From an uncultured Alphaproteobacteria bacterium (lineage in GTDB: Bacteria > Pseudomonadota > Alphaproteobacteria > Rhodobacterales > Rhodobacteraceae), in the NCBI GenBank assembly GCA_902573735.1, contig CACGLH010000002.1:186001-250000 (forward strand): 64,000 bases of DNA. Direction: 5' to 3'. The translations under genes and the position numbers were made by a program. Positions 1 through 9,881 of this stretch are shown here, one piece after another (within the stretch, counting starts at the first letter, position 1; each line of letters begins with the position of its first letter). The notes beneath the pieces were generated by a model. It was not told the origin of the DNA. It made no database searches and was given only the letters and a program-made list of their open reading frames with translations.

Positions 1-246
1 CCTATTCAGAAATTAAAAGAAATTTCAAGGTTAGAACAATTTGAAGAATTAATAATGATGGGATTGAGGACAAGAGAAGGAATCAACTTAAATAATATTC
101 AAAAAAAAACTGATATTAGTTTAAATATTGATAAAATAGACTATCTAAAAAAGTCTAAATTCATAAGTTTAAAAAACAAAAATTTACATTTATTATCAAA
201 AGGAAAGTTAGTTTTAAATAAAATAGTAAACGAACTTTTAACCTAA
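1..246 (+). CDS. hemW: HemW-like radical SAM protein, C-terminal fragment
   Basis: The frame is open from base 1, so the start and the radical SAM core lie outside the window. The visible 81 residues contain EELIMMGLRTREGI, which resembles the C-terminal HemN/HemW domain, followed by a short winged-helix-like tail. HemW is a radical-SAM haem chaperone often annotated as oxygen-independent coproporphyrinogen III oxidase-like. It converges on parB; the two stop regions overlap by 4 bases. The call rests on the C-terminal motif alone. Confidence 0.72.
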   Translation, partial: PIQKLKEISRLEQFEELIMMGLRTREGINLNNIQKKTDISLNIDKIDYLKKSKFISLKNKNLHLLSKGKLVLNKIVNELLT

Positions 247-1112
247 AACGGTTTTTTTAAGATTTCGCATATTGTTTGCAATTCCTCATTATCATTATAT
301 TGAATATTAATTTTACCTTTATTTTTCTTCTTATCAGCATGAATATTTACCTTAAATTTTAAATGTGCTGTTAACTCATCTTCCAAAAGCTTGGTATCAA
401 GGTCTTTTTTTATTGGTACGGCTTTCTTATTTGCAATTTCAATTTTATCACGTTTTGCTAAAAGCTCAGTTTGTCTTACAGATAAGCCTTTTTTAACAAT
501 TAGATTAGAAAGGGTAACTGCATCATTACAATTTAATAATGCCCTTGCATGCCCGGAAGTAAGAAAGCCTTTCTTTATAAGTTTCTTTACTTCTATTGGC
601 AGAGAAAGTATTCTAATTGAATTTGAAACATAAGGTCTTGATTTTCCTACTAATTTTGAAACTTTTTCATGGCTATAACTATAATCATTAACTAATTTTA
701 AATACCCTTCCGCCTCTTCTAGTGGCTTTAATTCTGACCTTTGTACATTTTCTATAATTGCTATTTCGATTATTTCTTTATCGCTAAGAGACTTTATAAT
801 CACAGGTATTTCATGAATCTGTGCTAATTGTGCTGCACGCCACCTCCTTTCACCTGCAACAATTTCATAGTGTTTATTATTTTTTTGAGTGACTATAAGT
901 GGTTGTAATATTCCTTTTTGATTGATGGTGCTCGCTAACTCCTTTAGTTCATCAGTATCAAACAATTTTCTCGGTTGATCAGGATTAGGTTTTATATATT
1001 CAATTGGTAAATATAGTTGATCAGTTTTTATATTATTCTCACCACTATTTATAAACTCATCTTCTGAAATAAAAGATGATAAACCTCTTCCTAATGCTTT
1101 CTTTTTTTTCAA
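243..1112 (-). CDS. parB: Chromosome-partitioning protein ParB
   Basis: ParB/Spo0J CTPase clamp that loads at parS sites and spreads along the origin region. Residues 35-75 form the N-terminal ParB domain. GERRWRAAQLA (about 87-97) and ENVQR (about 121-125) are the conserved nucleotide-binding boxes. A helix-turn-helix follows at about 147-168 and a dimerisation region at the C-terminus. The 289 residues are normal for the family. It is the last gene of the mnmE-mnmG-rsmG-parA-parB run, one base after parA. Two parS-like sites lie 1.4 and 3.3 kb upstream within the same operon. Confidence 0.96.
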   Translation of the reverse strand: MKKKKALGRGLSSFISEDEFINSGENNIKTDQLYLPIEYIKPNPDQPRKLFDTDELKELASTINQKGILQPLIVTQKNNKHYEIVAGERRWRAAQLAQIHEIPVIIKSLSDKEIIEIAIIENVQRSELKPLEEAEGYLKLVNDYSYSHEKVSKLVGKSRPYVSNSIRILSLPIEVKKLIKKGFLTSGHARALLNCNDAVTLSNLIVKKGLSVRQTELLAKRDKIEIANKKAVPIKKDLDTKLLEDELTAHLKFKVNIHADKKKNKGKINIQYNDNEELQTICEILKKPF

Positions 1113-1113
1113 C

Positions 1114-1947
1114 TTAGATCTCTCCTTTCAGAAAATATTTTTTCTCTCTTATAAAAAATTCAGCAGTAAGTTTTTGATATGCAATTGATCCTAGACATCT
1201 TTGATCATAAATAACACCTGGCATAGAAAAAGATGGTGCCTCACTCAATTTTATATTCCTAGGAATAACAGTGTTAAAGACTAAATCATTTAATGTAGAC
1301 CTTACATCTTCTTCTATTTGTAAAGAAAGGTTATTTCTTCTATCATACATAGTTAATAATATGCCTAATATTTTTAGTTCTTGATTAAGCGTTTTTCTAA
1401 TTTGTTTTATTGTTATCATCAATTGTGAAAGTCCCTCCAGCGCGAAAAATTCAGTTTGTAAGGGAATTATAACAAAATTTGCTAATGCCAAAGAATTTAC
1501 AGTGAGCATATTTAATGCTGGAGGACAATCCATAAATATATAGTCAAAGTTGATTTCAGTTATATTATTTTTTTTAAATATATTTTTTAATCTTGTCGCC
1601 CTTTTTTCCATTTCTGCTAAATCCATGTCTATAGAAGAAAGATCTTGACTAGCAGGAATAATATACAGGTTTTCTATGCTTGTATTTTTAATTATGTTGT
1701 TGATATTTTCATTTGACATAAGAAAGTCATAAGTACTTAATTTTCGTTCATCTGAAAGAATACCTAGACCAGTTGATGCATTCCCTTGAGCATCTAAATC
1801 TAAAATTAAGACTTTTTTTCCAGAAGCAGCAACACTAGTAGCAAGGTTTAAAACAGTAGTTGTTTTACCAACACCACCTTTTTGATTTACAACAGAGATA
1901 AAGGTAGGGACTTTATTTTTTTTCAAATCTTTTATTTGCACAAGCAA
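1114..1947 (-). CDS. parA: Chromosome-partitioning ATPase ParA/Soj
   Basis: Deviant Walker-type ATPase that positions ParB-bound origins on the nucleoid. The deviant Walker A KGGVGKTT is at residues 23-30, the switch region LDLDAQGNAS follows, and the Walker B segment is DYIFMDCPP. Its 277 residues fit chromosomal ParA. The listed start is TTG and overlaps the 3' end of rsmG by 35 bases; a GTG two codons later is equally possible. It is transcribed with parB, one base away. Confidence 0.96.
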   Translation of the reverse strand: MLVQIKDLKKNKVPTFISVVNQKGGVGKTTTVLNLATSVAASGKKVLILDLDAQGNASTGLGILSDERKLSTYDFLMSNENINNIIKNTSIENLYIIPASQDLSSIDMDLAEMEKRATRLKNIFKKNNITEINFDYIFMDCPPALNMLTVNSLALANFVIIPLQTEFFALEGLSQLMITIKQIRKTLNQELKILGILLTMYDRRNNLSLQIEEDVRSTLNDLVFNTVIPRNIKLSEAPSFSMPGVIYDQRCLGSIAYQKLTAEFFIREKKYFLKGEI

Positions 1948-2569
1948 TGTTCCTTATTTTTAGGATAAATGAATTTTGATCTATAATGTTTATAATTTTT
2001 TCCAATTCATAATCCCAATTTTTTTTGGATAATTTTAATTCTTCATAAAAACTAACTCCCTTTGGAAATAGTGATATTGTACATTTATTTTGATGTATGT
2101 ATGCTATTTTAAGAAGGTGATCTAATTTGCCAAATGCTCTAGAAGATATGACATCCGCTTTCTGTGGTTTAATTAATTCAACATTTTTTGGAAATATATC
2201 AACATTTAGGCCAATTTTTTTTACAATTTCTAATAAAAAGCCTGCTTTTTTTTTGTTTTTTTCTACCAATATAAATTTTAACTCTGGCTTAAGTTCTCTT
2301 GAAATAATAGCTAAAACAAGAGCTGGAAAACCCGCTCCTGAACCAAAATCCAACCATTTTCTTGCTTTATAAGGCAAATGCAACCAAAGTTGAGCACTAT
2401 CTAGGAAATGTCTTTCCCAAGATTTTTCTATAGACTTTCTTGAAACTAGATTGATTTTTTTGTTCCAAAATTTAAGCATATCAAAATAAACGCACAATAA
2501 ATCACATGTTCCACGTGAAACACCGATTTTATTTAAAAGAACATCATAATTAAGCTGTTTTTTTTGCAT
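1913..2569 (-). CDS. rsmG: 16S rRNA (guanine527-N7)-methyltransferase RsmG
   Basis: SAM-dependent methyltransferase (GidB) that methylates G527 of 16S rRNA. The SAM-binding glycine-rich motif [11 protein letters not shown] lies near residues 68-78, and the family feature KINLVSRKS with the following RHFLDSAQL is present near the N-terminus. The 218 residues are normal. The gene overlaps mnmG by 20 bases at its start and parA by 35 bases at its end, so translation is probably coupled. A near-perfect parS site is embedded in codons about 17-21. Confidence 0.95.
   Translation of the reverse strand: MQKKQLNYDVLLNKIGVSRGTCDLLCVYFDMLKFWNKKINLVSRKSIEKSWERHFLDSAQLWLHLPYKARKWLDFGSGAGFPALVLAIISRELKPELKFILVEKNKKKAGFLLEIVKKIGLNVDIFPKNVELIKPQKADVISSRAFGKLDHLLKIAYIHQNKCTISLFPKGVSFYEELKLSKKNWDYELEKIINIIDQNSFILKIRNIACANKRFEKK
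2507..2522. other. parS centromere-like site 1 (inside rsmG)
   Basis: TGTTCCACGTGAAACA matches the bacterial parS consensus TGTTTCACGTGAAACA at 15 of 16 positions. It lies within rsmG codons, 0.6 kb upstream of parA and 1.4 kb upstream of parB. As established for ParABS systems, it would be a ParB loading site near the origin. Confidence 0.9.
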
Positions 2570-4436
2570 TTCTCTCTTTTATCACTAACCGGTTTCTTTT
2601 AAGATAAAGATTGATTAGAGTCATAGATGCTGGAGTAATTCCTTCTATTCTAGAAGCGTGTAATAAGTTAAGAGGCCTTACCAATTCAAGCTTTGAAAGA
2701 GCTTCATTGGATAGTCCTTTGATCTTCTTATAATCAATATCTTTGGGTATTTTTATGGATTCATATTTCTTAAATTCTTCTATTTCTACCATTTGCCTAC
2801 TAATGTAGACTTCATATTTTGCAATATTAGATAACTGAAGTAAGGTTTTTAACCTAATACGCTTTATTTCAGGGAGAAGTTTTGTTAATTTATTAATGTT
2901 ATCATGTGATTGACCCAAAAAATCAAAAGCTGTCCTCTTTTGGCCATCCTTTTTTACCTTTATACCAACTTTTTCTGCTTGATTTGGTGATATTTTATAA
3001 GACTTCAGAAGTTTTGACGCTATCTCAATCTCATTCATTTTTCTTTGAAAGTTTTTTTTCCTAGTGTTATCAATTGTTCCCAATTCAAAGGCTAATTTTG
3101 TTAATCTCGCATCTGCGTTATCTGCCCTTAATGACAACCTATATTCAGCTCTTGAAGTGAACATTCTATATGGCTCTAACACTCCTTTTGTTGTAAGATC
3201 ATCTATTAAAACACCTATATAACCTTGATCTCTTCCAATAATAAAAGGTTCTTGTTTTTTCAAAGAACGATAAGCATTTATTCCTGCAATCAAACCTTGC
3301 GCAGCTGCTTCTTCATATCCAGTGGTTCCATTTATTTGTCCTGCAAGGAAAAAGTTTTGAATTTTTTTTAATTCTAAAGATTGTTTAAGGCATCTTGGGT
3401 CTATATAATCATACTCAATAGCGTATCCAGGTTGTACAATCCTAACATTTTCTAAACCTTTAATGGTCGACAACAATTCCAATTGTGTGCTTTCAGGTAA
3501 AGATGTGGAGATGCCGTTTGGGTAAATTATATTTGAAATTAAACCCTCAGGCTCTAGAAAAATTTGATGCCTATCTTTATCAGAAAAACGATGAACCTTA
3601 TCCTCTATTGATGGACAATACCTAGGTCCTTTTGATGAAATATTGCCGTTGAAAATTGCTGATTTTTGCAGATTTTCATTTATAATTTCATGAGTTTTTT
3701 GATTTGTATATGTTATATGACAATCTATTTGTTTTAGGTTAATTTTCCTTGTCAAAAAAGAAAAAAACACTGGGTCACTGTCAGCCTTCTGTTTTTCAAG
3801 TATATTCCAGTTAATAGTTTTAGCATCAAGTCTTGGGGGAGTTCCTGTTTTCAACCTTCCCATAGTTAAATTTAAATCATATAAACTATTGGCTAAACTT
3901 ATAGATGCATTATCACCCTTTCTTCCCCCAGAAAAAGATTTATTGCCAATATGAATGATACCATTTAAGAAAGTGCCAGTAGTTAAAATAACTGACTTGG
4001 CATACAGTCTTTTATTATTAGAGAGTACTACCCCTTTTATTTTTTTAGCATCTATAATAAGCCCTGAAACTTCTTCAGATAAAATATTAAGATTTTTTAG
4101 TTTTGTAAGCTTATTATAGACAAAATTTTTGTAATGTTCTCTATCTATTTGAGACCTTGGGCCTTGCACAGCAGGTCCCTTGCTTCTGTTTAAGAGCCTA
4201 AACTGTATACCTGCGAAATCAGCAGCTAAAGACATAATTCCGCCTATCGCATCGATCTCTCTTACAAGATGTCCTTTACCGAGCCCACCAATTGCAGGGT
4301 TGCAAGACATTTCTCCTATCTTTTTTTGATCATTAGTGATTAAAAGTGTATTGGCACCAAGAACTGCACTCATATGAGAAGCTTCTGTTCCTGCGTGCCC
4401 CCCACCTATGACTATAATCTCATAACTTTGTTTCAC
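2550..4436 (-). CDS. mnmG: tRNA uridine-5-carboxymethylaminomethyl modification enzyme MnmG
   Basis: FAD-binding partner of MnmE (GidA); together they make cmnm5U at the tRNA wobble position. The dinucleotide-binding [14 protein letters not shown] sits at the N-terminus, and [13 protein letters not shown] and [10 protein letters not shown] are typical MnmG boxes. The ORF track starts at a TTG (4448), but the GTG at 4436 gives the usual [13 protein letters not shown] start, has a GAGG ribosome site 6 bases upstream, and yields 628 residues. That GTG lies inside a parS site. It follows mnmE in the operon. Confidence 0.95.
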   Translation of the reverse strand: MKQSYEIIVIGGGHAGTEASHMSAVLGANTLLITNDQKKIGEMSCNPAIGGLGKGHLVREIDAIGGIMSLAADFAGIQFRLLNRSKGPAVQGPRSQIDREHYKNFVYNKLTKLKNLNILSEEVSGLIIDAKKIKGVVLSNNKRLYAKSVILTTGTFLNGIIHIGNKSFSGGRKGDNASISLANSLYDLNLTMGRLKTGTPPRLDAKTINWNILEKQKADSDPVFFSFLTRKINLKQIDCHITYTNQKTHEIINENLQKSAIFNGNISSKGPRYCPSIEDKVHRFSDKDRHQIFLEPEGLISNIIYPNGISTSLPESTQLELLSTIKGLENVRIVQPGYAIEYDYIDPRCLKQSLELKKIQNFFLAGQINGTTGYEEAAAQGLIAGINAYRSLKKQEPFIIGRDQGYIGVLIDDLTTKGVLEPYRMFTSRAEYRLSLRADNADARLTKLAFELGTIDNTRKKNFQRKMNEIEIASKLLKSYKISPNQAEKVGIKVKKDGQKRTAFDFLGQSHDNINKLTKLLPEIKRIRLKTLLQLSNIAKYEVYISRQMVEIEEFKKYESIKIPKDIDYKKIKGLSNEALSKLELVRPLNLLHASRIEGITPASMTLINLYLKRNRLVIKERNAKKTA

Positions 4437-4444
4437 GTGAAACC
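4429..4444. other. parS centromere-like site 2 (over the mnmG start)
   Basis: TGTTTCACGTGAAACC matches parS at 15 of 16 positions. On the minus strand the CACGTG core supplies the probable GTG start codon of mnmG, and the left edge overlaps its GAGG ribosome-binding site. The site is therefore both a ParB target and part of a translation start. Confidence 0.9.
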
Positions 4445-4457
4445 TCAAATTCTAATT

Positions 4458-5765
4458 TTACTTACCAATACAAAAATTTGAAAATATTTCTCCAAGCATG
4501 CTTTCTGTATCTATCAAACCCAACAAACCATCAATATTAAGGATTATACCCCGCAATTCATTTGCGAGCAATTCCAATTCAATTATGTCTCTGGATACCA
4601 GCTCTTTTATATTGTTAATATTATTAATACAAACATTAACTCTCTCTAAATGTCTGGTTCTATTTATCACAGTTGAAGTTATTTTTTTTGAATAAAGTTT
4701 TTCTTTTATTTGTTGTAACAAATTTTCGATACCTTTGCCAGTTTTTCCAGATATACTAGGTTCTGATCCTTTCAAATCTCCCTTAGGTCTTAAAACTATA
4801 TCTAAAGAAGATTTTTTAAGCCCTAAAGAAAGAACTTCTTCTATGTTCTCAGAAAGTATAACTCTCAAATGAGACTTGTTTGCTTTTTTTAGGGAATTAG
4901 AAATACCAATCTTTTCTATTGTATTTTTTGATTTTCTAATTCCAGCAGTGTCTAAGAAAACAATAGGGATTCCATCTAAGTTATACCTAAGTTCTATAAT
5001 GTCTCTAGTAGTTCCAGATATTCTAGAAGTAATAGCCACATCCCTCTTTGCTAACTTATTTATTAAAGTGGATTTACCTGAATTAGGTTTACCAACAATT
5101 GATACAATAAATCCAGACCTAAGAGATTCAGAAAATTTAAAACCTTTTTTTTCTTTTATAAGATCTTTTTCTAAGCAAAGTATTGATTTAGTAGCTTTTT
5201 TTATTATGTCGGTATCATCTACATCTTCATAGAAATCTATATTTGCTTCTATTAGAGATAAAATTTTTAAAACATCGTTTTTCCATTTAATTATTTTTTT
5301 ATTTGTTTTACCAGTATAAGTATCTAACGCTTGCTTCTGTTGATACTCAGTTTCTGCTTGCAAAAGGTCTGATAAACCCTCTACCTGTGTCAAGTTAAGT
5401 TTATTGTTTTCAAGAGCTCTTTGAGTAAACTCCCCAGGAAATGCTTGTCTTAAAAAAGACATTTTACTAAGTGTTTCCATCACTGTCTTAATTACTATTA
5501 TGCTACCGTGAATATGCAGTTCTGCCATTTGTTCATTAGTAAAACTTTTATTTTCCTCAAAAGATACCACTAAAGCCTCATCTAATAAGGAATTGTCGGA
5601 TGAATATATTTTTTTTAAAGATAAGGTTCTTTTTTTTTTAAAACTTGTTACATTACAACGACATAACAAACCTAGAGCATTAAGGGTATCAGGTCCAGAT
5701 ATTCTAATAACAGCTATTGCTGATACACTTTCAGGGGTAGAAAGAGCAAAAATTGTTTTTTTCAT
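4458..5765 (-). CDS. mnmE: tRNA modification GTPase MnmE
   Basis: GTPase partner of MnmG (TrmE). The N-terminal tetrahydrofolate-binding domain contains FPGEFTQRALENNKLNLTQVE. The G domain starts with GKPNSGKST and has SGTTRD and DTAGIR. The NKxD box is degenerate (PKGD). The C-terminal CIGK used in tRNA modification is intact. An ATG at 5765 gives MKKTIFALSTP, the usual start; the TTG at 5774 in the ORF track overlaps the rho stop and is an alternative. About 435 residues, slightly short for the family. Confidence 0.95.
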   Translation of the reverse strand: MKKTIFALSTPESVSAIAVIRISGPDTLNALGLLCRCNVTSFKKKRTLSLKKIYSSDNSLLDEALVVSFEENKSFTNEQMAELHIHGSIIVIKTVMETLSKMSFLRQAFPGEFTQRALENNKLNLTQVEGLSDLLQAETEYQQKQALDTYTGKTNKKIIKWKNDVLKILSLIEANIDFYEDVDDTDIIKKATKSILCLEKDLIKEKKGFKFSESLRSGFIVSIVGKPNSGKSTLINKLAKRDVAITSRISGTTRDIIELRYNLDGIPIVFLDTAGIRKSKNTIEKIGISNSLKKANKSHLRVILSENIEEVLSLGLKKSSLDIVLRPKGDLKGSEPSISGKTGKGIENLLQQIKEKLYSKKITSTVINRTRHLERVNVCINNINNIKELVSRDIIELELLANELRGIILNIDGLLGLIDTESMLGEIFSNFCIGK

Positions 5766-5770
5766 TTCTA

Positions 5771-7069
5771 TCAATTGTTCATAGAATCAAAAAACTCTGA
5801 ATTTGTTTTGGTCTGTTTCAATTTACTTAAAAGGAATTCTATTGCGTCAGTTGTTCCCATAGGGTTTAATATTCTTCTTAAAACGAAAACTTTTGTTAGT
5901 TCTGCTTTTTCTACTAATAATTCTTCTTTTCTTGTCCCTGATTTTAACAAATCAATGGCAGGAAAAACTCTTTTATCAGCAACTTTTCTATCTAATACTA
6001 ATTCAGAGTTACCTGTTCCTTTAAATTCTTCAAAAATAACCTCATCCATTCTGCTACCAGTATCAATGAGAGCTGTTGCAATAATTGTAAGTGAACCACC
6101 TTCTTCAATATTTCTGGCTGCTCCAAAAAACCTTTTTGGTCTTTGGAGAGCATTTGCATCCACACCACCAGTAAGGACTTTTCCAGAAGAGGGTACTACA
6201 GTATTATATGCTCTACCCAATCTAGTTATGGAATCTAATAATATGACTACATCTCTTTTGTGTTCTACTAATCTTTTTGCTTTTTCTATAACCATTTCTG
6301 CTACAGCAACGTGCCTTGTAGCTGGTTCATCAAAGGTTGAGGATATTACCTCTCCCTTAACCGATCTTTGCATATCTGTCACTTCTTCTGGTCTTTCATC
6401 TACTAAGAGAACTATTAGATAGCTATCTGGTTGATTTTTCTCAATAGCATGCGCAATGTTTTGAAGTATAACAGTTTTTCCTGTTCTAGGAGGAGCTACT
6501 ATTAAGGATCTCTGACCTTTACCAATAGGAGCAATTAAATCAATAACCCTAGCAGATTGATCTTTAATTGTGGGGTCTTCTATTTCCAATTTGAATCTTT
6601 CATCTGGATAAAGGGGTGTTAAATTGTCAAAGTGAATTTTATGTTTTGCTTTTTCAGGTTGAGCAAAATTTATTGCTTTCACAGTAACTAAACCAAAATA
6701 TCTTTCATTATCTTTTGGCGCACAGATTGCTCCTTCAAGAGTGTCACCAGTCCTCAATGAAAATTTTTTTATTTGAGAAGGGCTTACATATATATCATCG
6801 GGACCAGGAAGATAATTTGCATCTGTTGACCTTAAGAAACCAAAGCCGTCTTGAACAACCTCTAATACTCCATCACCGTATATTTCAACTCCATTTTCTG
6901 CCATTTCTTTTAATATAGCAAACATCATATCACCTTTTCTCATTGTCGAAGCATTATCTATTTCAATTTTTTCTGCAAACTTTAATAAATTTGCAGGCGA
7001 CTGAGACTTGAGTTCTGATAATGAAAGTTCTTTTATATTTTTAAGATCAATCTGATTTAAATCGACCAT
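5771..7069 (-). CDS. rho: Transcription termination factor Rho
   Basis: Hexameric RNA helicase that terminates transcription. An N-terminal Rho domain is followed by the RNA-binding cold-shock-like part ([15 protein letters not shown]) and the ATPase domain with P-loop APPRTGKTV and [13 protein letters not shown]. The 432 residues are normal. It lies between hemE and mnmE in the same direction, as in many alphaproteobacteria. The 82-base leader contains a small inverted repeat (ATACGG/CCGTAT, 7100-7117) without a U-run; rho leaders often carry autoregulation, but that is not shown here. Confidence 0.97.
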   Translation of the reverse strand: MVDLNQIDLKNIKELSLSELKSQSPANLLKFAEKIEIDNASTMRKGDMMFAILKEMAENGVEIYGDGVLEVVQDGFGFLRSTDANYLPGPDDIYVSPSQIKKFSLRTGDTLEGAICAPKDNERYFGLVTVKAINFAQPEKAKHKIHFDNLTPLYPDERFKLEIEDPTIKDQSARVIDLIAPIGKGQRSLIVAPPRTGKTVILQNIAHAIEKNQPDSYLIVLLVDERPEEVTDMQRSVKGEVISSTFDEPATRHVAVAEMVIEKAKRLVEHKRDVVILLDSITRLGRAYNTVVPSSGKVLTGGVDANALQRPKRFFGAARNIEEGGSLTIIATALIDTGSRMDEVIFEEFKGTGNSELVLDRKVADKRVFPAIDLLKSGTRKEELLVEKAELTKVFVLRRILNPMGTTDAIEFLLSKLKQTKTNSEFFDSMNN

Positions 7070-7151
7070 ATTAAGTCCATTAATTTAAATTGGGTGAATA
7101 TACGGAGAATACCGTATCATTAAATAATATCAAAGATTACCTAAAGTCAAT

Positions 7152-8192
7152 TTAATTTTTTTCTTTTATAGTTTTCAATAATAATTCTACGTTATGGATC
7201 TTTGCATCAGGTGTTATACCGTGTCCAAGATTGAAAATATGACCTGAAGAGGAAAACTTCTTTACAATATTTAATGTACCTTCAACTAATTCTTTTCCTC
7301 CTGAAATTAAATAAGCTGGGTCTAAATTACCCTGTATTACTATTTCTTTTTGTATATTTTTTTTTGCCCAATCTAAATCTATACTTGAATCTACAGCAAC
7401 ACAATCAAACTCTTTGACCATTGCGAATTTCTTATACATTGGACCAACCCCACGTGGGAAAACGATAACAGGTATATTGGGAAATCTTTTTTTTATTTCT
7501 TTAGCAATAACTTCCATTGGTTCCAATGAATATTTTTCAATATAAGTTGCAGGTAATGAGTTTGCCCAACTATCAAATAATTTTATAACATCAACTCCGC
7601 CTTCTATTTGTTTAGATAAATATTCTATAGTAGCGTCCTGTATTTTTACTATTAATTTTTTAAAAACCTGTGGATAGTTTAACATAAATATTTTTGTTTT
7701 AATATGATCTTTGGATCCTTTGCCTTCTATCATATAAGTAGCAACTGTCCATGGAGATCCGGCAAAACCAATAAAAGTAATATTACTTTCTAATTTTGAT
7801 CTAATATTAGTTACTGCTTCATAAACTGGCTCTAAAGTACTGTGAATATCTTCAGTATTTCTCAAATTTTCAATATCTTCATTGTTTTTAAGTGGTTCTA
7901 AAATAGGCCCAATTCCTTCTTTAAATTCCAGATGTTGACCAAGTGCATTTGGAATTAAAAGAATGTCAGCGAATAGTATAGCACCATCTAAATTAAATCT
8001 TCTTAATGGCTGTAATGTAACCTCTGTAGTCAAAGTTGGATTGTAACATAAATCTAAAAAACTACCCGCTTGTTTTCTTACTTCTCTGTATTCTGGTAGA
8101 TATCTTCCTGCTTGACGCATTAACCAAACAGGAGGTGTATTGAATTTATGACCCTGTAAAGTTTTTAACAATTTTTTATTATTATAATTCAT
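7152..8192 (-). CDS. hemE: Uroporphyrinogen decarboxylase HemE
   Basis: Decarboxylates uroporphyrinogen III to coproporphyrinogen III in haem synthesis. The signature PPVWLMRQAGRYLPEYRE is at residues 20-37, and the later segments FAGSPWTVATYM and NLGHGITPD match the family. The 346 residues are the usual length. It is the first gene of the leftward operon and borders the probable replication origin. Other haem genes (hemC, hemD) lie 22 kb away. Confidence 0.97.
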   Translation of the reverse strand: MNYNNKKLLKTLQGHKFNTPPVWLMRQAGRYLPEYREVRKQAGSFLDLCYNPTLTTEVTLQPLRRFNLDGAILFADILLIPNALGQHLEFKEGIGPILEPLKNNEDIENLRNTEDIHSTLEPVYEAVTNIRSKLESNITFIGFAGSPWTVATYMIEGKGSKDHIKTKIFMLNYPQVFKKLIVKIQDATIEYLSKQIEGGVDVIKLFDSWANSLPATYIEKYSLEPMEVIAKEIKKRFPNIPVIVFPRGVGPMYKKFAMVKEFDCVAVDSSIDLDWAKKNIQKEIVIQGNLDPAYLISGGKELVEGTLNIVKKFSSSGHIFNLGHGITPDAKIHNVELLLKTIKEKN

Positions 8193-8435
8193 AATATATA
8201 TATAAATAGTATTAGTAAGTAGTACTACTTTATTATGTGGAAAAAAAAAATTAAATACTTATTAACAATATCAGAAAAATAAATTATTGAAAAAAAACAT
8301 ATTTTAAAAATATTCACATATGTGATTAACTTAATTAACAGATATACAATTATAATAAGTATGTTTAAATAATATGGATAAACAAAAGTTTTTTAAATTT
8401 GTTGATTTTTTTGTGGAAAAGATAAAAGTTAAAAC
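8193..8435. other. Candidate chromosomal replication origin (oriC)
   Basis: A 243-base, extremely AT-rich divergent gap between hemE (-) and aroE (+). It holds DnaA-box-like 9-mers one mismatch from TGTGGATAA: TGTGGAAAA at 8236-8244, TATGGATAA at 8373-8381 and TGTGGAAAA at 8412-8420. It also has the dyad TTCACATATGTGA (8313-8325) and clustered TTAA motifs. The origin lies next to hemE in Caulobacter and Rickettsia. parS sites and parAB are 4-8 kb away, and genes on both sides point away from it. No dnaA gene is visible. Confidence 0.68.
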
Positions 8436-9284
8436 ATGCATAAAGATAAATTAGAGTTAAAAATAGCAGGTGTTATCGGTGATCCAATTAATCATACAAG
8501 ATCACCATTAATACACCAATATTGGATAAATAAAAATCAAATTAATTGTTTTTATATTCCTATAAGAGTAAAAAGTTTTGAATTAGAAAAAAAATTATTT
8601 TATATGAAAGAATTAAATTTTAGTGGTTTAAACGTAACCATACCACATAAAGAAAATATCTTAAATTTTGTTGATGAAATAAAAGATTCTGCAAAAGTTA
8701 TTGGTGCAGCAAATACAATATATTTCAAAAATGGAAAAATTATTGCTGATAATACAGATACATATGGTTTTTTCCAATCTTTAATAAAAAATTTTCCTAA
8801 TTATAATTTTAAAAAAGAAAAAGTGCTTATAATTGGTGCTGGTGGAGCGTCTAGGGCAGTTACATCTGTTTTTTTGAAACAAAATATCCAAGAAATTAGA
8901 ATAATCAATAGAAATATTGACAAAGCAATGAAAATTAAAAATGATTTATCATCAAAAATAAAAATTTATAACTGGTCTGAATTTTCAATTTCACTTAATG
9001 AAATAACAACAATTGTCAACACCACTTCATTAGGTAATTTAGGATCAGAACATTTTAACTTAAGTTTAAAGGGTGTAAAAAAGGGTGGAATAGCTATTGA
9101 TCTGATTTATAATCCGTTGAAAACATCTTTTATGAAACAAGCTGAAAAAGAAAATATGAGAGCTATAAATGGTTTAGACATGCTTATATATCAAGCAAAA
9201 AGTGGTTTCCAAAATTGGTTTAAAAATAAACCTACTTATACAAATGAATTGAGAAAAATAATTGAAGATTCTATCAAGAGTTAA
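8436..9284 (+). CDS. aroE: Shikimate dehydrogenase AroE
   Basis: NADPH-dependent reduction of 3-dehydroshikimate to shikimate. The substrate-binding GDPINHTRSPLIH is at residues 15-27, the catalytic lysine is in NVTIPHKE (about K72) and the aspartate in DNTDTYGF (about 108). The nucleotide-binding loop is GAGGASRAV. The 282 residues are normal. It is the first gene of the rightward aroE-coaE-dnaQ run beside the origin, an order typical of alphaproteobacteria. Confidence 0.95.
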   Translation: MHKDKLELKIAGVIGDPINHTRSPLIHQYWINKNQINCFYIPIRVKSFELEKKLFYMKELNFSGLNVTIPHKENILNFVDEIKDSAKVIGAANTIYFKNGKIIADNTDTYGFFQSLIKNFPNYNFKKEKVLIIGAGGASRAVTSVFLKQNIQEIRIINRNIDKAMKIKNDLSSKIKIYNWSEFSISLNEITTIVNTTSLGNLGSEHFNLSLKGVKKGGIAIDLIYNPLKTSFMKQAEKENMRAINGLDMLIYQAKSGFQNWFKNKPTYTNELRKIIEDSIKS

Positions 9285-9287
9285 AAC

Positions 9288-9881
9288 TTGACTATTAAAA
9301 TAGGGATAACCGGTTCTATAGGGATGGGAAAATCCACGGTTTCATCTATTTTTAGAAACAATAACATTAAAGTATGGGATGCAGATTCTGAGGTTCATAC
9401 TTTATATAAAAAAGGAAAAGAAGGGTACAATGCAATTATTTCAATTTATCCAGAATTACAAGATAAAGTGGAGATTAATAGAAAAAAAGTTTCTTACTTA
9501 CTAAGGGAAAAAAAAATTGATTTGAAATTGATTGAAAAAATAATTCACCCACTTTTAATAAAAAGTAGAAAGAAATTTATTAAAAAAAACGAGAGAGAAA
9601 AAATTTTAATTTTTGACATACCGCTTCTATATGAAACAAAAGCACAAATTTGGTTGGATTATGTAATTACTGTTTTTTGTTCAGAAAAAAATCAAATAAA
9701 AAGATTAAAAAAAAGAGATGATTTTGATACAAGTAAGATTAATTATTTGCTTTCCAAGCAAATACCAGTAAATAAAAAAAATAAAAAAGCAGACTTTGTA
9801 ATTGATACTGATAAAAATATGCAACAAGTTGAAAAACAGGTTATTAATATTATAAAAAAAATGAGAAAATCTAATGATTAG
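9288..9881 (+). CDS. coaE: Dephospho-CoA kinase CoaE
   Basis: Last step of coenzyme A synthesis: phosphorylates the 3'-hydroxyl of dephospho-CoA. The P-loop GITGSIGMGKST is at residues 6-17, followed by DADSEVHTLY and the lid/core segment FDIPLLYE. It starts with TTG three bases after the aroE stop, and its end overlaps dnaQ by 8 bases. At 197 residues it has the usual length. Confidence 0.94.
   Translation: MTIKIGITGSIGMGKSTVSSIFRNNNIKVWDADSEVHTLYKKGKEGYNAIISIYPELQDKVEINRKKVSYLLREKKIDLKLIEKIIHPLLIKSRKKFIKKNEREKILIFDIPLLYETKAQIWLDYVITVFCSEKNQIKRLKKRDDFDTSKINYLLSKQIPVNKKNKKADFVIDTDKNMQQVEKQVINIIKKMRKSND

Noticed and set aside
391-633. Plus-strand ORF inside parB
   Set aside because: Shadow of parB; no domain, and parB is strongly conserved in the other frame.
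5775-6422. A 215-codon plus-strand ORF
   Set aside because: It lies wholly antisense to rho, whose protein is fully conserved; the plus-strand translation shows no family motif.
7450-7459. CCCACGTGGG palindrome in hemE
   Set aside because: It shares only CACGTG with parS, lies within conserved hemE codons and fits no known site.
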